DNA of 64,000 nt from NCBI GenBank assembly GCA_014238065.1, contig JABABU010000040.1:1-64000 (forward strand). Direction: 5' to 3'. This DNA comes from Actinomycetota bacterium. Lineage in GTDB: Bacteria; Actinomycetota; Acidimicrobiia; Acidimicrobiales; Poriferisodalaceae. The position numbers and the translations under genes are program-made. Positions 43,565 to 52,480 of this stretch are shown here, in pieces (the first letter of the stretch is position 1; every line of letters begins with the position of its first letter). Below the pieces are notes generated by a model. It had not been told where the DNA came from. It saw only the letters and a list, made by a program, of their open reading frames with translations, and searched no databases.

Positions 43565-44059
43565 ATGTCGCTACGTGAAGCTGATCCGACTGCTTGGCTC
43601 ATCGCCTGCGAGCAGATCCGTCAGCTCGCCAGTCGCTATGCCGTGGCCATGGGCAGCCACGACGTCGATGCTCTTGCGGAGTTGTTCGTGCCGGACGTTC
43701 GAGTCGGGCAGAGCCGCACAGGCTCAGATGCCCTCCGCCAAGACCTCACGCGGCAGTTGGCGCCCCTTGGTCGTACCATCCTGCACGTCACCAACCACGT
43801 CATCGATGTGCAGGATCATGGGCACGCATCCGGAGTCGTCGGTACCAGGGCCGAACTCGAGATCGGCGGAGACTGGATCATCCAGATGATCCAGTACGAC
43901 GACACCTACGAGCAGCGCGGCTCCGACTGGCTGTTCGTCCGACGAGTGCACCGACTCTGGTACGGCATGAAGAGCGAATCGTCGCCTTTAGGTCTGCCTC
44001 CTGCCAACTGGCCCGAGAACGCAGTCGGCATGGGCAACCTTCCTTCACCGTCGACCTGA
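43565..44059 (+). CDS. SnoaL/NTF2-like protein
   Basis: 164 residues with the cone-shaped alpha+beta barrel. 'ACEQIRQLASRYAVAMGSHDVDALAELFVPDVRVG' forms the helices before the sheet, and 'HVTNHVIDVQDHGHASGVVGTRAELE' the strands. Family proteins include polyketide cyclases, ketosteroid isomerase and dehydratases; no catalytic residue set is certain. Start ATG 43565 after AGGA. It ends 16 bp from the convergent ligase gene. Confidence 0.7.
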   Translation: MSLREADPTAWLIACEQIRQLASRYAVAMGSHDVDALAELFVPDVRVGQSRTGSDALRQDLTRQLAPLGRTILHVTNHVIDVQDHGHASGVVGTRAELEIGGDWIIQMIQYDDTYEQRGSDWLFVRRVHRLWYGMKSESSPLGLPPANWPENAVGMGNLPSPST

Positions 44060-44075
44060 TGCGGTGGCCGCTCTG

Positions 44076-45629
44076 TCAGGACGGTAGGCGCGCACGCAAC
44101 TCGAACTTGAGCACCTTGCCCGAAGCGTTGGTGGGCAGCGCGTCGACGAGATGCACGATCCTGGGCACCTTGTAGTTGGCCATGCGTGCCGAACACCATT
44201 CGATGATTTCTTCGGAGTCCGGCTCCTCCCCTGATCTTGCGACCACGAATGCATGTCCGACCTCCCCGAGGCGTTGGTCGGGAACGCCGACCACGGCGCT
44301 GTGCGCGATGGCTGGGTGTTGGAGCAGCAGGTTCTCGATCTCGGCGGGGTAGGCGTTGAAGCCACCGACGATCATCATGTCCTTCTTGCGATCGGTGATG
44401 TCGATGTAGCCGCGCTGATCCATCACCCCGATGTCGCCGGTGTGGAGCCAACCCTCGGCATCGATGGCTTCCGAGGTCGCCTGCGGGTCGTCGAGATAGC
44501 CCGGCATGACGTTGTAGCCGCGTACGATGATCTCGCCGGGTTCGCCTCTCGGAAGTTCGTTCGCAGCCTCGTCGACAACCCGAATCTCCACGCCGGGAAT
44601 CGCAAGGCCGGATGTCGCCGAGATCGTCTCGGCGTCATCGCCAGGGCGGCACATCGACACGGTACCCGTCGATTCGGTCAGGCCATACCCGGTGAGAATC
44701 GTCGAGAAGGTCAGCTCTGAACGCATGCGATCGATCATCTCGACCGGCACGGCGGCTGCGCCGGTGACCGCGAGCCGCAACGACGACAGATCGAAATCGG
44801 CGCGCTGAGGGTGATCGAGGATCGACAGAAACAAGGTCGGCGGGCCAGGGAGCATGGTGATTGATTCCTTCGCGACTCGACCGAGCAGCGCTGATACTTC
44901 AAAGAACGGTTCTGGCACCATGGTCGCCCCCCGGATGAGGCACGCCACGATTCCTGCCTTGTATCCGAAGGAATGAAAGAACGGGTTGACGATCAGGTAT
45001 CGGTCGGTGTCGGTCAAACCGACGATGTCGGACCAGGAGGAGAACACCCGGACGGTCTGGCCATGAGTGGCCATCACGCCCTTAGGGCGACCAGTGGTCC
45101 CCGAGGTGTAGATCACATCAGAAAGATGACTCTCTTCAACCTGTGGCAGAGCTGCCGCTGGCGCGTCGGTCAGGAACTCGGTCCATGACGTCGCCCCATC
45201 GGGCGTGTGACCGCGTAGGACGACGATCTGATCGACGCCGGGCAGCTCAGTGCGTTGCAGAGCACCGACATAGTCGAAGTCGAGGAAGTCGGACATGCAG
45301 AGCACCAGACGGGCCTGACTGCGGTTGATGATGTCGGCGGCCTCATCGCCCTTGAAGCGCGTGTTGAGTGGGACAACGACGCCGCCGGCGAGATGAACCC
45401 CTAGCATCGCAACGATCCACTCTGGAATGTTGGGAGCCCAGATGGCGATGCGATCGCCGCGATCGATCCCGGCTCTCACGAACGCCCACGCTGCGGTCGT
45501 TGCTCTTGCTTCGAGTTCGCCGAACGTCCAACGCACGTCATCTGTGACCACGGCCTCGCGGTCTGCGAAATCGAGGGCTGCCCTCGACAGCACCGCTGGG
45601 ACGGTCTGACTCATCGAAGTTCGGTCCAT
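44076..45629 (-). CDS. acyl-CoA synthetase (AMP-binding, FadD-like)
   Basis: About 517 residues of the ANL superfamily. The P-loop-like A3 motif is 'VIYTSGTTGRPKGV'. 'YGLTESTGTVSMCR' is the A5 region, 'GWLHTGDIGVMDQRGYIDITDRKKDMMIVGGFNAYPAEIE' covers A7-A8 and the hinge, and the A10 Lys is in 'TNASGKVLKFEL'. It activates an acid to an acyl-CoA. Starts at ATG 45629 or 45614. It lies 11 bp after the NTF2-like gene on the same strand. In a steroid cluster, a side-chain or ring-degradation ligase is expected. Confidence 0.9.
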   Translation of the reverse strand: MDRTSMSQTVPAVLSRAALDFADREAVVTDDVRWTFGELEARATTAAWAFVRAGIDRGDRIAIWAPNIPEWIVAMLGVHLAGGVVVPLNTRFKGDEAADIINRSQARLVLCMSDFLDFDYVGALQRTELPGVDQIVVLRGHTPDGATSWTEFLTDAPAAALPQVEESHLSDVIYTSGTTGRPKGVMATHGQTVRVFSSWSDIVGLTDTDRYLIVNPFFHSFGYKAGIVACLIRGATMVPEPFFEVSALLGRVAKESITMLPGPPTLFLSILDHPQRADFDLSSLRLAVTGAAAVPVEMIDRMRSELTFSTILTGYGLTESTGTVSMCRPGDDAETISATSGLAIPGVEIRVVDEAANELPRGEPGEIIVRGYNVMPGYLDDPQATSEAIDAEGWLHTGDIGVMDQRGYIDITDRKKDMMIVGGFNAYPAEIENLLLQHPAIAHSAVVGVPDQRLGEVGHAFVVARSGEEPDSEEIIEWCSARMANYKVPRIVHLVDALPTNASGKVLKFELRARLPS

Positions 45630-45640
45630 GTCGGTTGGGT

Positions 45641-46144
45641 TCAGTCGTCGCTCTGCCCGGCGGGAATGCGGCTTCGTCCATTGGTTCCCCACCAGCTCGC
45701 CGTCAGAGAGAGGTCGGCCGGTCGAGGCTGAATCTCTTCATAGACTCGCTTGTAGCCGGTGTGGGAGATGTACCAGATCCCGTCGATCCTCCGGTACTTG
45801 TCGTGGTAGTACGCCGCCCCAGTGATCGTGATGCCGAACCCGGTGTCGACGATCTTGTCCTCGAGAGCCCAGGTTCCCTCGGCCTCATCTTGGGCTGTGA
45901 TCTCGATCTCCGGGTGGTGGACCTTGTGTGACGTCAGCATTTCTTCTCTGGTCATGGACTCGCGCAGGAAGGCCAAGATCGAGTCACGACTGTCGAAGGC
46001 GTACGCGCCGCCCCCGTAAGACGCTGTTGCGTCCGGCGTCAGGGTGTTCTCGAGATCGTCGAACTGTTTCAGATCAAGAAATCGCAGGTACCGATACTTG
46101 AGCTGTTCGATGGCTCGGATCTGGGTAAGGTCGTCGAGCGTCAT
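45641..46144 (-). CDS. SnoaL/NTF2-like protein
   Basis: 167 residues. 'RAIEQLKYRYLRFLDLKQFDDLENTLTPDATASYGGGAYAFD' and 'ILAFLRESM' and 'YYHDKYRRIDGIWYISHTGYKRVYEE' are characteristic of the NTF2-like SnoaL_4 family that contains ring-hydroxylating dioxygenase small-subunit-like proteins and dehydratases. The start is ATG 46144 (GTG 46153 is possible). It is the upstream partner of the ligase gene and diverges from the SDR gene. Confidence 0.8.
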   Translation of the reverse strand: MTLDDLTQIRAIEQLKYRYLRFLDLKQFDDLENTLTPDATASYGGGAYAFDSRDSILAFLRESMTREEMLTSHKVHHPEIEITAQDEAEGTWALEDKIVDTGFGITITGAAYYHDKYRRIDGIWYISHTGYKRVYEEIQPRPADLSLTASWWGTNGRSRIPAGQSDD

Positions 46145-46228
46145 GGGCCACACTCTAGGTGTGATGTACGTCGCCCCTTGTTACGGTCCTCCGGCAACAG
46201 AATCTCGAATGGCCCGAGGAGGGCTCCG

Positions 46229-46993
46229 ATGACGGCAATACAGCGTCGATTCGACGGCAGGGCGGTCGTCGTCACAGGCGCGGCGTCCGGAATCGGGTTG
46301 GCTGCCGTCGAGCGGTTGGCCTCTGAGGGCGCATCGATCGCGTGCGTCGACCGAGACTTCGTCGGTGCCGGCGCAGCCGCCGAAAACGCTCGAGAACTAG
46401 GCGCGGAAGCTTTCTCCTTGGAATGCGATGTCGGCGACGAGTCGGCAGTGGTCTCGACTGTGGGGTCGGCAGCAGAACGTCTCGGTCGGCTCGACGTCCT
46501 GGTCAACATGGCAGGCATCCTCGCGTGCGAGCACACCGACCAGACCAGCCTGGACTCCTGGGAGCAAATTCTCCGAGTGAACCTCACCGGAACTTTTCTC
46601 ATGTGCCGAGAGGCCATACCCCACCTGCTCGAGACGGGAGGAAACATCGTCAACGCGGCCTCGACCGCTTCGCTGTCCGGCTACCCGTGGTTCGCCGCCT
46701 ATGCAAGTTCGAAGGGCGGGGTCCTACTCCTCACCCGCAGTATCGCGATCGAGTACGCGAAGCGTGGCCTGCGGGCCAATGCGGTGGCTCCCGGTGGAGT
46801 CACGACTCCCATGACTGAGGGCCTCGATCTGCCGGCCGAAGGCGTCGACTGGAAGCTTCTGGCCAAGATGTCACCGCTCGATCGATTCCGCGGGCCAGAG
46901 ACGGTCGCATCAGTCATCGCTTTTCTCGCGTCGGACGACGCGGCCCACGTCAACGGTGAGCATGTTCGCTGCGATGGCGGAACTCTGGCGTAG
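46229..46993 (+). CDS. short-chain dehydrogenase/reductase (SDR)
   Basis: 254 residues. The cofactor motif is 'VVVTGAASGIGLAAVERL' with an Asp-Arg ('VDRDF') at the end of beta 2, indicating NAD preference. The catalytic triad is Asn ('VNMAG'), Ser ('NAASTASLSG') and Tyr-x3-Lys ('YASSKGG'). Start ATG 46229 follows GAGGAGGG. It would oxidise or reduce a hydroxyl/keto group; a hydroxysteroid dehydrogenase role is plausible given the neighbours but not proven. It converges with the LLM gene (11 bp). Confidence 0.9.
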   Translation: MTAIQRRFDGRAVVVTGAASGIGLAAVERLASEGASIACVDRDFVGAGAAAENARELGAEAFSLECDVGDESAVVSTVGSAAERLGRLDVLVNMAGILACEHTDQTSLDSWEQILRVNLTGTFLMCREAIPHLLETGGNIVNAASTASLSGYPWFAAYASSKGGVLLLTRSIAIEYAKRGLRANAVAPGGVTTPMTEGLDLPAEGVDWKLLAKMSPLDRFRGPETVASVIAFLASDDAAHVNGEHVRCDGGTLA

Positions 46994-47004
46994 TTGCCGA
47001 GCGG

Positions 47005-47898
47005 TCAGCCGAGTTGGCTCATCACCTCGTCGCGGAACCTCCGCATGGCATCGATCCGTGTGTCGAGCAGGCTCCGCTCGCCGCCGTAGAAGTACCAGGG
47101 AGCCACCTGGATGTCGGTGACACCATCGATGGCAGCCAGGCGCCTGAATGAGTCGAGATCCCAGGCCTCGGTACAAAAGACGCTGATCTGGAACGCTTCG
47201 TCGGCGCGTTCAGACTCCTGGCGAAGCGACAGCAGTGTTGCAGTGACCTGCTCGATCTCGGCAAGGGTCGCTTGGGTCGAGATCCAGCCGTCGCATCGCT
47301 GAGCGGCGCGACGAAGGGCTGCTTCGGCGTATCCTGCACCGAGAATCGGGACCGGCTCGCTGGGTGCCGGGGAGATCATCAGTCGGTCGAAGTCGTAGTG
47401 CTCGCCGTGGTGCTCGACCCAGCGCGGTCCTCCACCGGCGCACACTTCCCGAACGATGTCGATCGCCTCGTCGACCCGTTTGCCGCGAGTCGACTTTGCG
47501 GTACCGGTGTACGCGAACTCTTCGGGGATCCACGCCAGGCCCACGCCGAGTGAGAACCGGTTTCCCGACAGCACAGCGAGAGAGCTGACTTCCTTTGCGG
47601 CGAGCAGCGGATTCCGCAACGGGAGTTTGTACACGTTGGTGTAGAAACGGATCCGCTCGGTCACAGCTGCCATGGCCGAGATGGCGAGAAACGGGTCGAC
47701 GAAGGGCGTGTCGGCGCCCCAGAACCGCGATCCGTCCGCGGAGTACGGGTAATCGGCGCTGACCTGTTCGGGATAGAATACTGAGTCCGGTAGGGCGATC
47801 GCGCCGTAGCCCAACTCATCGGCGACTTGTGCCAGTGGGCCGAGCTGATCGGTGTCGGTCATCGCCATCGGGAGCGAGAAGGTGACGTTCTCGTTCAC
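47005..47898 (-). CDS. LLM-class oxidoreductase
   Basis: About 297 residues. 'NVTFSLPMAMTDTDQLGPLAQVADELGYGAIALPDSVFYPEQ' is the start of the barrel, then 'IRFYTNVYKLPLRNPLLAAKEVSSLAVLSGNRFSLGVGLAW' and 'PVPILGAGYAEAALRRAAQRCDGW' are F420-LLM-like. GTG 47898 has GGAG nine bases upstream. ATG starts at 47928 and 47949 are alternatives, but the latter would share bases with the divergent gene's start. Confidence 0.85.
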   Translation of the reverse strand: MNENVTFSLPMAMTDTDQLGPLAQVADELGYGAIALPDSVFYPEQVSADYPYSADGSRFWGADTPFVDPFLAISAMAAVTERIRFYTNVYKLPLRNPLLAAKEVSSLAVLSGNRFSLGVGLAWIPEEFAYTGTAKSTRGKRVDEAIDIVREVCAGGGPRWVEHHGEHYDFDRLMISPAPSEPVPILGAGYAEAALRRAAQRCDGWISTQATLAEIEQVTATLLSLRQESERADEAFQISVFCTEAWDLDSFRRLAAIDGVTDIQVAPWYFYGGERSLLDTRIDAMRRFRDEVMSQLG

Positions 47899-47947
47899 GA
47901 CAACTGCTCCATCTGATCGATCCTGCATCGGCACTATGGTATTGGTC

Positions 47948-50065
47948 ATGCAGCGCCCTCGACGTGCCAAGGGATCGTCGAGCGCTCTGCAGCCAGGCCG
48001 GATCGGGCCCCTCGAGTTGGCGAACCGGATCATCTTGCCCGCGATGGACATGAACATGTGTGCTGACGGCGTCATCACTGATGCTGAGATCGCTCACTAC
48101 GTGGCCAGAGCGAAAGGGGGCGCTGCACTTCTGATCACCGGTTCGGGAGCAGTTGCCTATCCCCGTGGCGCGACCTCGAGGAAACAGCCTGGCCTGTCAG
48201 AGGACCATTTCATTCCTGGTCTTCGCCAACTGGTCGACGCGGTGCACGAGGCAGGGAGCCTGCTCTGCGTGCAGTTGTGTCACCACGGCAAGAACGCGCG
48301 CCTCGACATGATCGATGATCGCTCTGTCCTTGTTCCCTCGATTCCCGAAGGCCGGCCCGATCTGTCGGCGCTCGCCGACTGCACGCGTTCCGAACTGACC
48401 CAACTGGCCGCGACGACCGCCGGTCGGGCGCCAAGGTTCCACGAGGCGACCGAGGACGATCTGGTACTGGCCATCGACGACTTCGCTGAAGCGGCGCGGC
48501 GGGCTCGTGAGGCAGGGGCCGACGCGGTGGAGATCCACGCCGCCCACGGTTATCTCCTCTCGACATTTCTGTCGCCGACGGACAACCGCAGAACCGATCG
48601 GTGGGGTGGGTCGCTCGAGAATCGTGCTGGGCTCATCGTAGAGGTGACCGCAGCGGTACGTGCCGCCGTTGGCTCGGACGTAGCGGTGTTGGTGCGGATC
48701 AGCGGGCAGGAATTCGGCAGCGAAGACGCGCTCACGACCGCCGATGCGACCGCATCAGCTGTGCTGTCTGCGGCGGCAGGAGCTGATGCCATCCACGTCA
48801 CCGGCTACGGCACCAACTCCTTCGCCAACTTCACCGATGGTCCGTTGCCGGAGAAGATCGGCGCCTATCGACTCCAGGCATCGGCCATCAAGAGCGCTCT
48901 CGACATCCCCGTGATCGCGGTCGGGCGTATCACCCCTGAACTGGCCGATGAGATGCTCGCTGCTGGCGACTGTGATTTCGTGTCCATGGGTCGGCAGTTG
49001 CTCGCCGACCCCGACCTCGTCCAGAAACTCCGCTCTGGACGCCAAGAGCAGGTTCGCCCGTGCATCAACTGCTACGTCTGTGTCGAGCAGAACTTCTTCG
49101 ACGAGCCCCCGATCTGTGCGGTGAATCCTGCCCTGGCCGGGCATCTACCTCCTTTCGAGCGTGCGGAATCCTCACGAAGTGTCCTGGTGGTCGGAGGTGG
49201 TCCTGCCGGCATGGAGGTTGCCCGAATAGCGCGGGAGAGAGGTCATCGGGTGACCCTTCTCGAGGCCGGTACCCGACTCGGAGGCACGGCCTGGTTCTCG
49301 CAACTAACGACACCGACCAACGGCCCCCTCATCACCTGGCTCGAGCACGAAATTCGTCGACTCGGCGTCGACGTGGTGTTGTCGACTCGAGCAGACGTTG
49401 CGTTGGTCCGATCGCTTGCACCAGACGTGGTGGTTGTCGCTACCGGGGCCAACCGCGGACGTCCTGACGTCTCGGGGGCGGAGTTGCCACATGTCCACAC
49501 AGGCGACGATCTCCGCGCCCTACTTCTCGGCGAAGGATTCCACGGCCAGCCGATCCGTCTGCGCGGCCTGGCCCGGTTGGCGAGGGCGTTCCGGCTCACA
49601 AGTGATGCCGGCCGGATACGGGAACTCACCAGGCGCTGGATGCCGCTCGGACGTAACGTGGTGATCGTTGGCGGCGGACTCGTCGGCCTCGAACTGAGTG
49701 AGTTTCTGGCTGTGCGCGGCCGAAACGTCACAGTGCTCGAGTCGAGTCGCCACGTCGGAGTGCCCATGGCGATGCCACGTCGCTGGACTGCTGTGCGACG
49801 TGCCACCGAAGTTGGCGTGACCGTCGTTCGAGGCGCCCGCCTGAACGAGATCACGACGAAGGATGTCGGGTACGAGTTGGGAGGAGCCGAGCATCGCGTC
49901 GTTGCTGACGAGGTCATCTTCGCCAGCGATGTTTGCCCCGATTCGATCCTCGGCGACCGTCTGGCCGGGCTTGACATCGAGGTGCACACGGTGGGCGATG
50001 CCGGCGAAGTCGGCTACATCACAGGGGCGATGCACTCGGCGTGGGTGACGGCCAGCAAACTCTGA
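47948..50065 (+). CDS. 2,4-dienoyl-CoA-reductase-like FMN/FeS/FAD oxidoreductase (OYE family)
   Basis: 705 residues. Residues 15-345 are an Old-Yellow-Enzyme barrel with 'EIHAAHGYLLSTFLSPTDNRRTDRWGGSLENR'. The 4Fe-4S ligands are C372, C375, C378 and C390 ('CINCYVCV', 'ICAVNP'). The C-terminal half has an FAD site 'VLVVGGGPAGMEVARIARERGH' and a pyridine-nucleotide site 'VVIVGGGLVGLELSEFLAVRG'. It is of the FadH/trimethylamine-dehydrogenase type and reduces double bonds using NAD(P)H. In this cluster, reduction of an unsaturated acyl-CoA or steroid ring is plausible. Confidence 0.9.
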   Translation: MQRPRRAKGSSSALQPGRIGPLELANRIILPAMDMNMCADGVITDAEIAHYVARAKGGAALLITGSGAVAYPRGATSRKQPGLSEDHFIPGLRQLVDAVHEAGSLLCVQLCHHGKNARLDMIDDRSVLVPSIPEGRPDLSALADCTRSELTQLAATTAGRAPRFHEATEDDLVLAIDDFAEAARRAREAGADAVEIHAAHGYLLSTFLSPTDNRRTDRWGGSLENRAGLIVEVTAAVRAAVGSDVAVLVRISGQEFGSEDALTTADATASAVLSAAAGADAIHVTGYGTNSFANFTDGPLPEKIGAYRLQASAIKSALDIPVIAVGRITPELADEMLAAGDCDFVSMGRQLLADPDLVQKLRSGRQEQVRPCINCYVCVEQNFFDEPPICAVNPALAGHLPPFERAESSRSVLVVGGGPAGMEVARIARERGHRVTLLEAGTRLGGTAWFSQLTTPTNGPLITWLEHEIRRLGVDVVLSTRADVALVRSLAPDVVVVATGANRGRPDVSGAELPHVHTGDDLRALLLGEGFHGQPIRLRGLARLARAFRLTSDAGRIRELTRRWMPLGRNVVIVGGGLVGLELSEFLAVRGRNVTVLESSRHVGVPMAMPRRWTAVRRATEVGVTVVRGARLNEITTKDVGYELGGAEHRVVADEVIFASDVCPDSILGDRLAGLDIEVHTVGDAGEVGYITGAMHSAWVTASKL

Positions 50066-50076
50066 CCTTGTGGGTG

Positions 50077-50871
50077 TCAGGGGGCGGCGTCGCGGGGCAT
50101 CGGTGCTGGGTGAGCAAAGGGTTGAAGTAGAGCGTCCGTGCCACCATCGACGAACAACACCTGCCCCACGACATAACTCGCCGCCGGTGCCTGCATGAAG
50201 GCGATCGCCTCTGCGATCTCTTCTGGCTCGGCCCATCGTGCGGCAGGGATCGGGATCAGGTCCAGGCCGCCTTTGCCATCAGGACCGCCGGGTAACGACT
50301 CGGTCATCGTGGTGCGCGTGACTCCCGGAGCAACCGCGTTGACCCTGATGCCAGCTGCCATCCATTCGGCGGCATGAGACCGAACCCAATAGGCGAGGGC
50401 GAGTTTGCCGGCAGGGTAGGCGAGCCACGATCGACCCTCGAAACGAGCTACGACCTCGTCCTCGGTCGAGTTCAGGAATGCCTCGGCGTGCCGAAGCTCC
50501 AGCCACGGGATCATCGTCGTGCTGTTCGATGAGATGAGGACCACTGACGCCTGGTGGCCGGCTTCGAGAGCGGGACGGAGTCCGGAAAGCAACGCCATGG
50601 TGCCGTAGAAGTTGACTTTGACGATCCGTGAGACGTCCGATCCGCTCACGCCTGCACAGGGGATGAATCCATCGAGACGGCTCCCGCTCAGTTCGAGCAA
50701 ACCGTCGAGTGCCCTCCCGCGACCGTCGACCGTCGACAGGTCGGCGTCGATGTCGGATCCTGAAAGATCGACTCCGATGACGCGATGCCCGTTGCTCTCA
50801 AGGAGCGATCGTGTCGCTGCGCCGATACCACTGGATGTTCCGGTCATTGCGATGGTGCGCGACTGCGTCAC
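50077..50871 (-). CDS. short-chain dehydrogenase/reductase (SDR)
   Basis: 264 residues. 'TIAMTGTSSGIGAATRSLLESNGHRVIGVDLSGSD' is the cofactor site (Asp after beta 2, NAD-type), with 'LISSNSTTM' for the Ser and 'YPAGKLALAYW' for Tyr-x3-Lys. The loop from 'FIPCAGVSGSD' resembles 3-alpha-hydroxysteroid dehydrogenases of the bacterial type, with short N-terminal strand. GTG 50871 follows AGGAAAG and lies 1 bp after the upstream FadD gene stop, showing coupling. Confidence 0.9.
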   Translation of the reverse strand: MTQSRTIAMTGTSSGIGAATRSLLESNGHRVIGVDLSGSDIDADLSTVDGRGRALDGLLELSGSRLDGFIPCAGVSGSDVSRIVKVNFYGTMALLSGLRPALEAGHQASVVLISSNSTTMIPWLELRHAEAFLNSTEDEVVARFEGRSWLAYPAGKLALAYWVRSHAAEWMAAGIRVNAVAPGVTRTTMTESLPGGPDGKGGLDLIPIPAARWAEPEEIAEAIAFMQAPAASYVVGQVLFVDGGTDALLQPFAHPAPMPRDAAP

Positions 50872-50872
50872 A

Positions 50873-52447
50873 TCAACTTTCCTTGTCGAGCAGACTCTCG
50901 GCCATGGCTTTGACCGCCTGATAGTCGACCTTGCCGACTGGCGTTCGGGGGACCTCGTCGATGAACATCACGGTCCTCGGGGTCTTGAAGTCGGCGAGCA
51001 GTTCCCTGCAGTGAGCTTGGAGCTCTTCGAGTGTCAGCGTCTCGTCTGTGGCCTGCACCAGCGCAGAGACCTGCTGACCCCACCGTTCGCTTGGAGTGCC
51101 GAGGACCGCAGCATCGGCAACCAGCGGGTGCTGCATCAAAGCTCCCTCGACCTCCTCGGGGAAGATCTTCTCGCCGCCAGAATTGATCGAACCTGAACCA
51201 CGCCCGAGCACGCTGATTGAGCCGTCCTCTTCACGGCGGGCGAAATCGCCTGGAATCACCCACCGGCGACCATCGACGATGGGAAACGTGGCAGCAGTCT
51301 TCTCTTCGTCCTTGTAGTAGCCGAGCGGAATGTGGCCGGTCCTGGCCAACATTCCGATCTCGCCGACCTCGGCCTGTCCAAACTCCTCGTCGAATACCGT
51401 GACGTCGGCACCCATCATGAAACGCGGTGAAGAGTGGTCTTCTGCGTCGGCCCCGACACCGGTCGCCCCCGTTTCCGAGGCGCCGTAACTGTCGACCAAC
51501 ATGGCATTCGGGAAGGCCTCGCGCAGACGTCTGCGTACGCCAGGCGTGAGTGGAGCCGCACCGTTCGACACTGCGAAAATGTTCGGTACGTCGATCGTCG
51601 GCTTGCTGGTGTCGAGAAGACGGTCGGCGATCGGTTTTCCCATTGCGTCGCCGAAAACGCTCAGGGAACTGACACCGGTGCTCGCTGCGATCTCGAGCAC
51701 TTTTTCGGCGTCGAACTGTCGCTCGCAATACAGCACGAAGGTGCCGCCGACGAGGTGGATGTTACCCATGGCCCACTGACACCCGCCGTGCATCATCGGC
51801 CCCATGGTCATGAGTGCCATCGGATTGTTCGCTGCGACCTCGGCGGTGAGATCACCGACCTCAGCCAAAGCTGCACCTTGGCGGTACGAGTTGAGTGCCC
51901 CGAGCACGACATCCTCGTTCCGCCACATGACTCCCTTCGGGAGTCCCGTCGTTCCGCCGGTGTAGACCATGTAGATGTCGTCAGGCGATCGTTCGGCGAA
52001 GTTCCGCTCGTTCGAAGCTTCGTTCACCGCCGCCTCGTAGTCGGGGCCGATCACGAGCATGTGTCGGAGTTCGGTGAAAGCATCGCGCACGGACTCGACG
52101 GCGCCAACGAACTCGGACGAGACCACGACAGCCACGCAGTCGCTGTTTCCGTAGAGGTGACGTAACTCGGCCTCGCGATAGCGGAAGTTGATGTTGACAG
52201 GCACAGCGCTGATCTTGAAACAGGCGTAGAAGGACTCGACCCATTCGACGCAGTTCCTGGCGTGGACTCCGACCTTGTCGCCGGCGCCGACCCCATTAGA
52301 GGCCAGGTGGTTGGCGAGGCGGGTCGCTCTGTCGTCCAGCTCGGCGTAGGTTCGTCGCTCCTCACCGGCCACCAGCGCCAGCCTTGAACCTGCGGCGTCG
52401 GCGAGCGTTTCGATGATGTCGGCGATCTGAATGTGCCGTTGTGTCAT
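50873..52447 (-). CDS. acyl-CoA synthetase (FadD-like, steroid-cluster type)
   Basis: 524 residues. Motifs are 'DIYMVYTGGTTGLPKGVMWRNED' (A3), 'VDSYGASETGATG' (A5), 'GRGSGSINSGGEKIFPEEVEGAL' (A8) and the A10 Lys in 'RTPVGKVDYQAV'. The pattern, including the long 'GGCQWAMGNIHLVGGTFVLY' segment, is close to the actinobacterial FadD group that activates steroid side chains or ring-derived acids. It sits between an SDR and the MDR gene on the same strand, so it is part of the same transcript. Confidence 0.9.
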   Translation of the reverse strand: MTQRHIQIADIIETLADAAGSRLALVAGEERRTYAELDDRATRLANHLASNGVGAGDKVGVHARNCVEWVESFYACFKISAVPVNINFRYREAELRHLYGNSDCVAVVVSSEFVGAVESVRDAFTELRHMLVIGPDYEAAVNEASNERNFAERSPDDIYMVYTGGTTGLPKGVMWRNEDVVLGALNSYRQGAALAEVGDLTAEVAANNPMALMTMGPMMHGGCQWAMGNIHLVGGTFVLYCERQFDAEKVLEIAASTGVSSLSVFGDAMGKPIADRLLDTSKPTIDVPNIFAVSNGAAPLTPGVRRRLREAFPNAMLVDSYGASETGATGVGADAEDHSSPRFMMGADVTVFDEEFGQAEVGEIGMLARTGHIPLGYYKDEEKTAATFPIVDGRRWVIPGDFARREEDGSISVLGRGSGSINSGGEKIFPEEVEGALMQHPLVADAAVLGTPSERWGQQVSALVQATDETLTLEELQAHCRELLADFKTPRTVMFIDEVPRTPVGKVDYQAVKAMAESLLDKES

Positions 52448-52480
52448 GTTGGTGCTCCGAGTATTCGATCTTGACGGACT

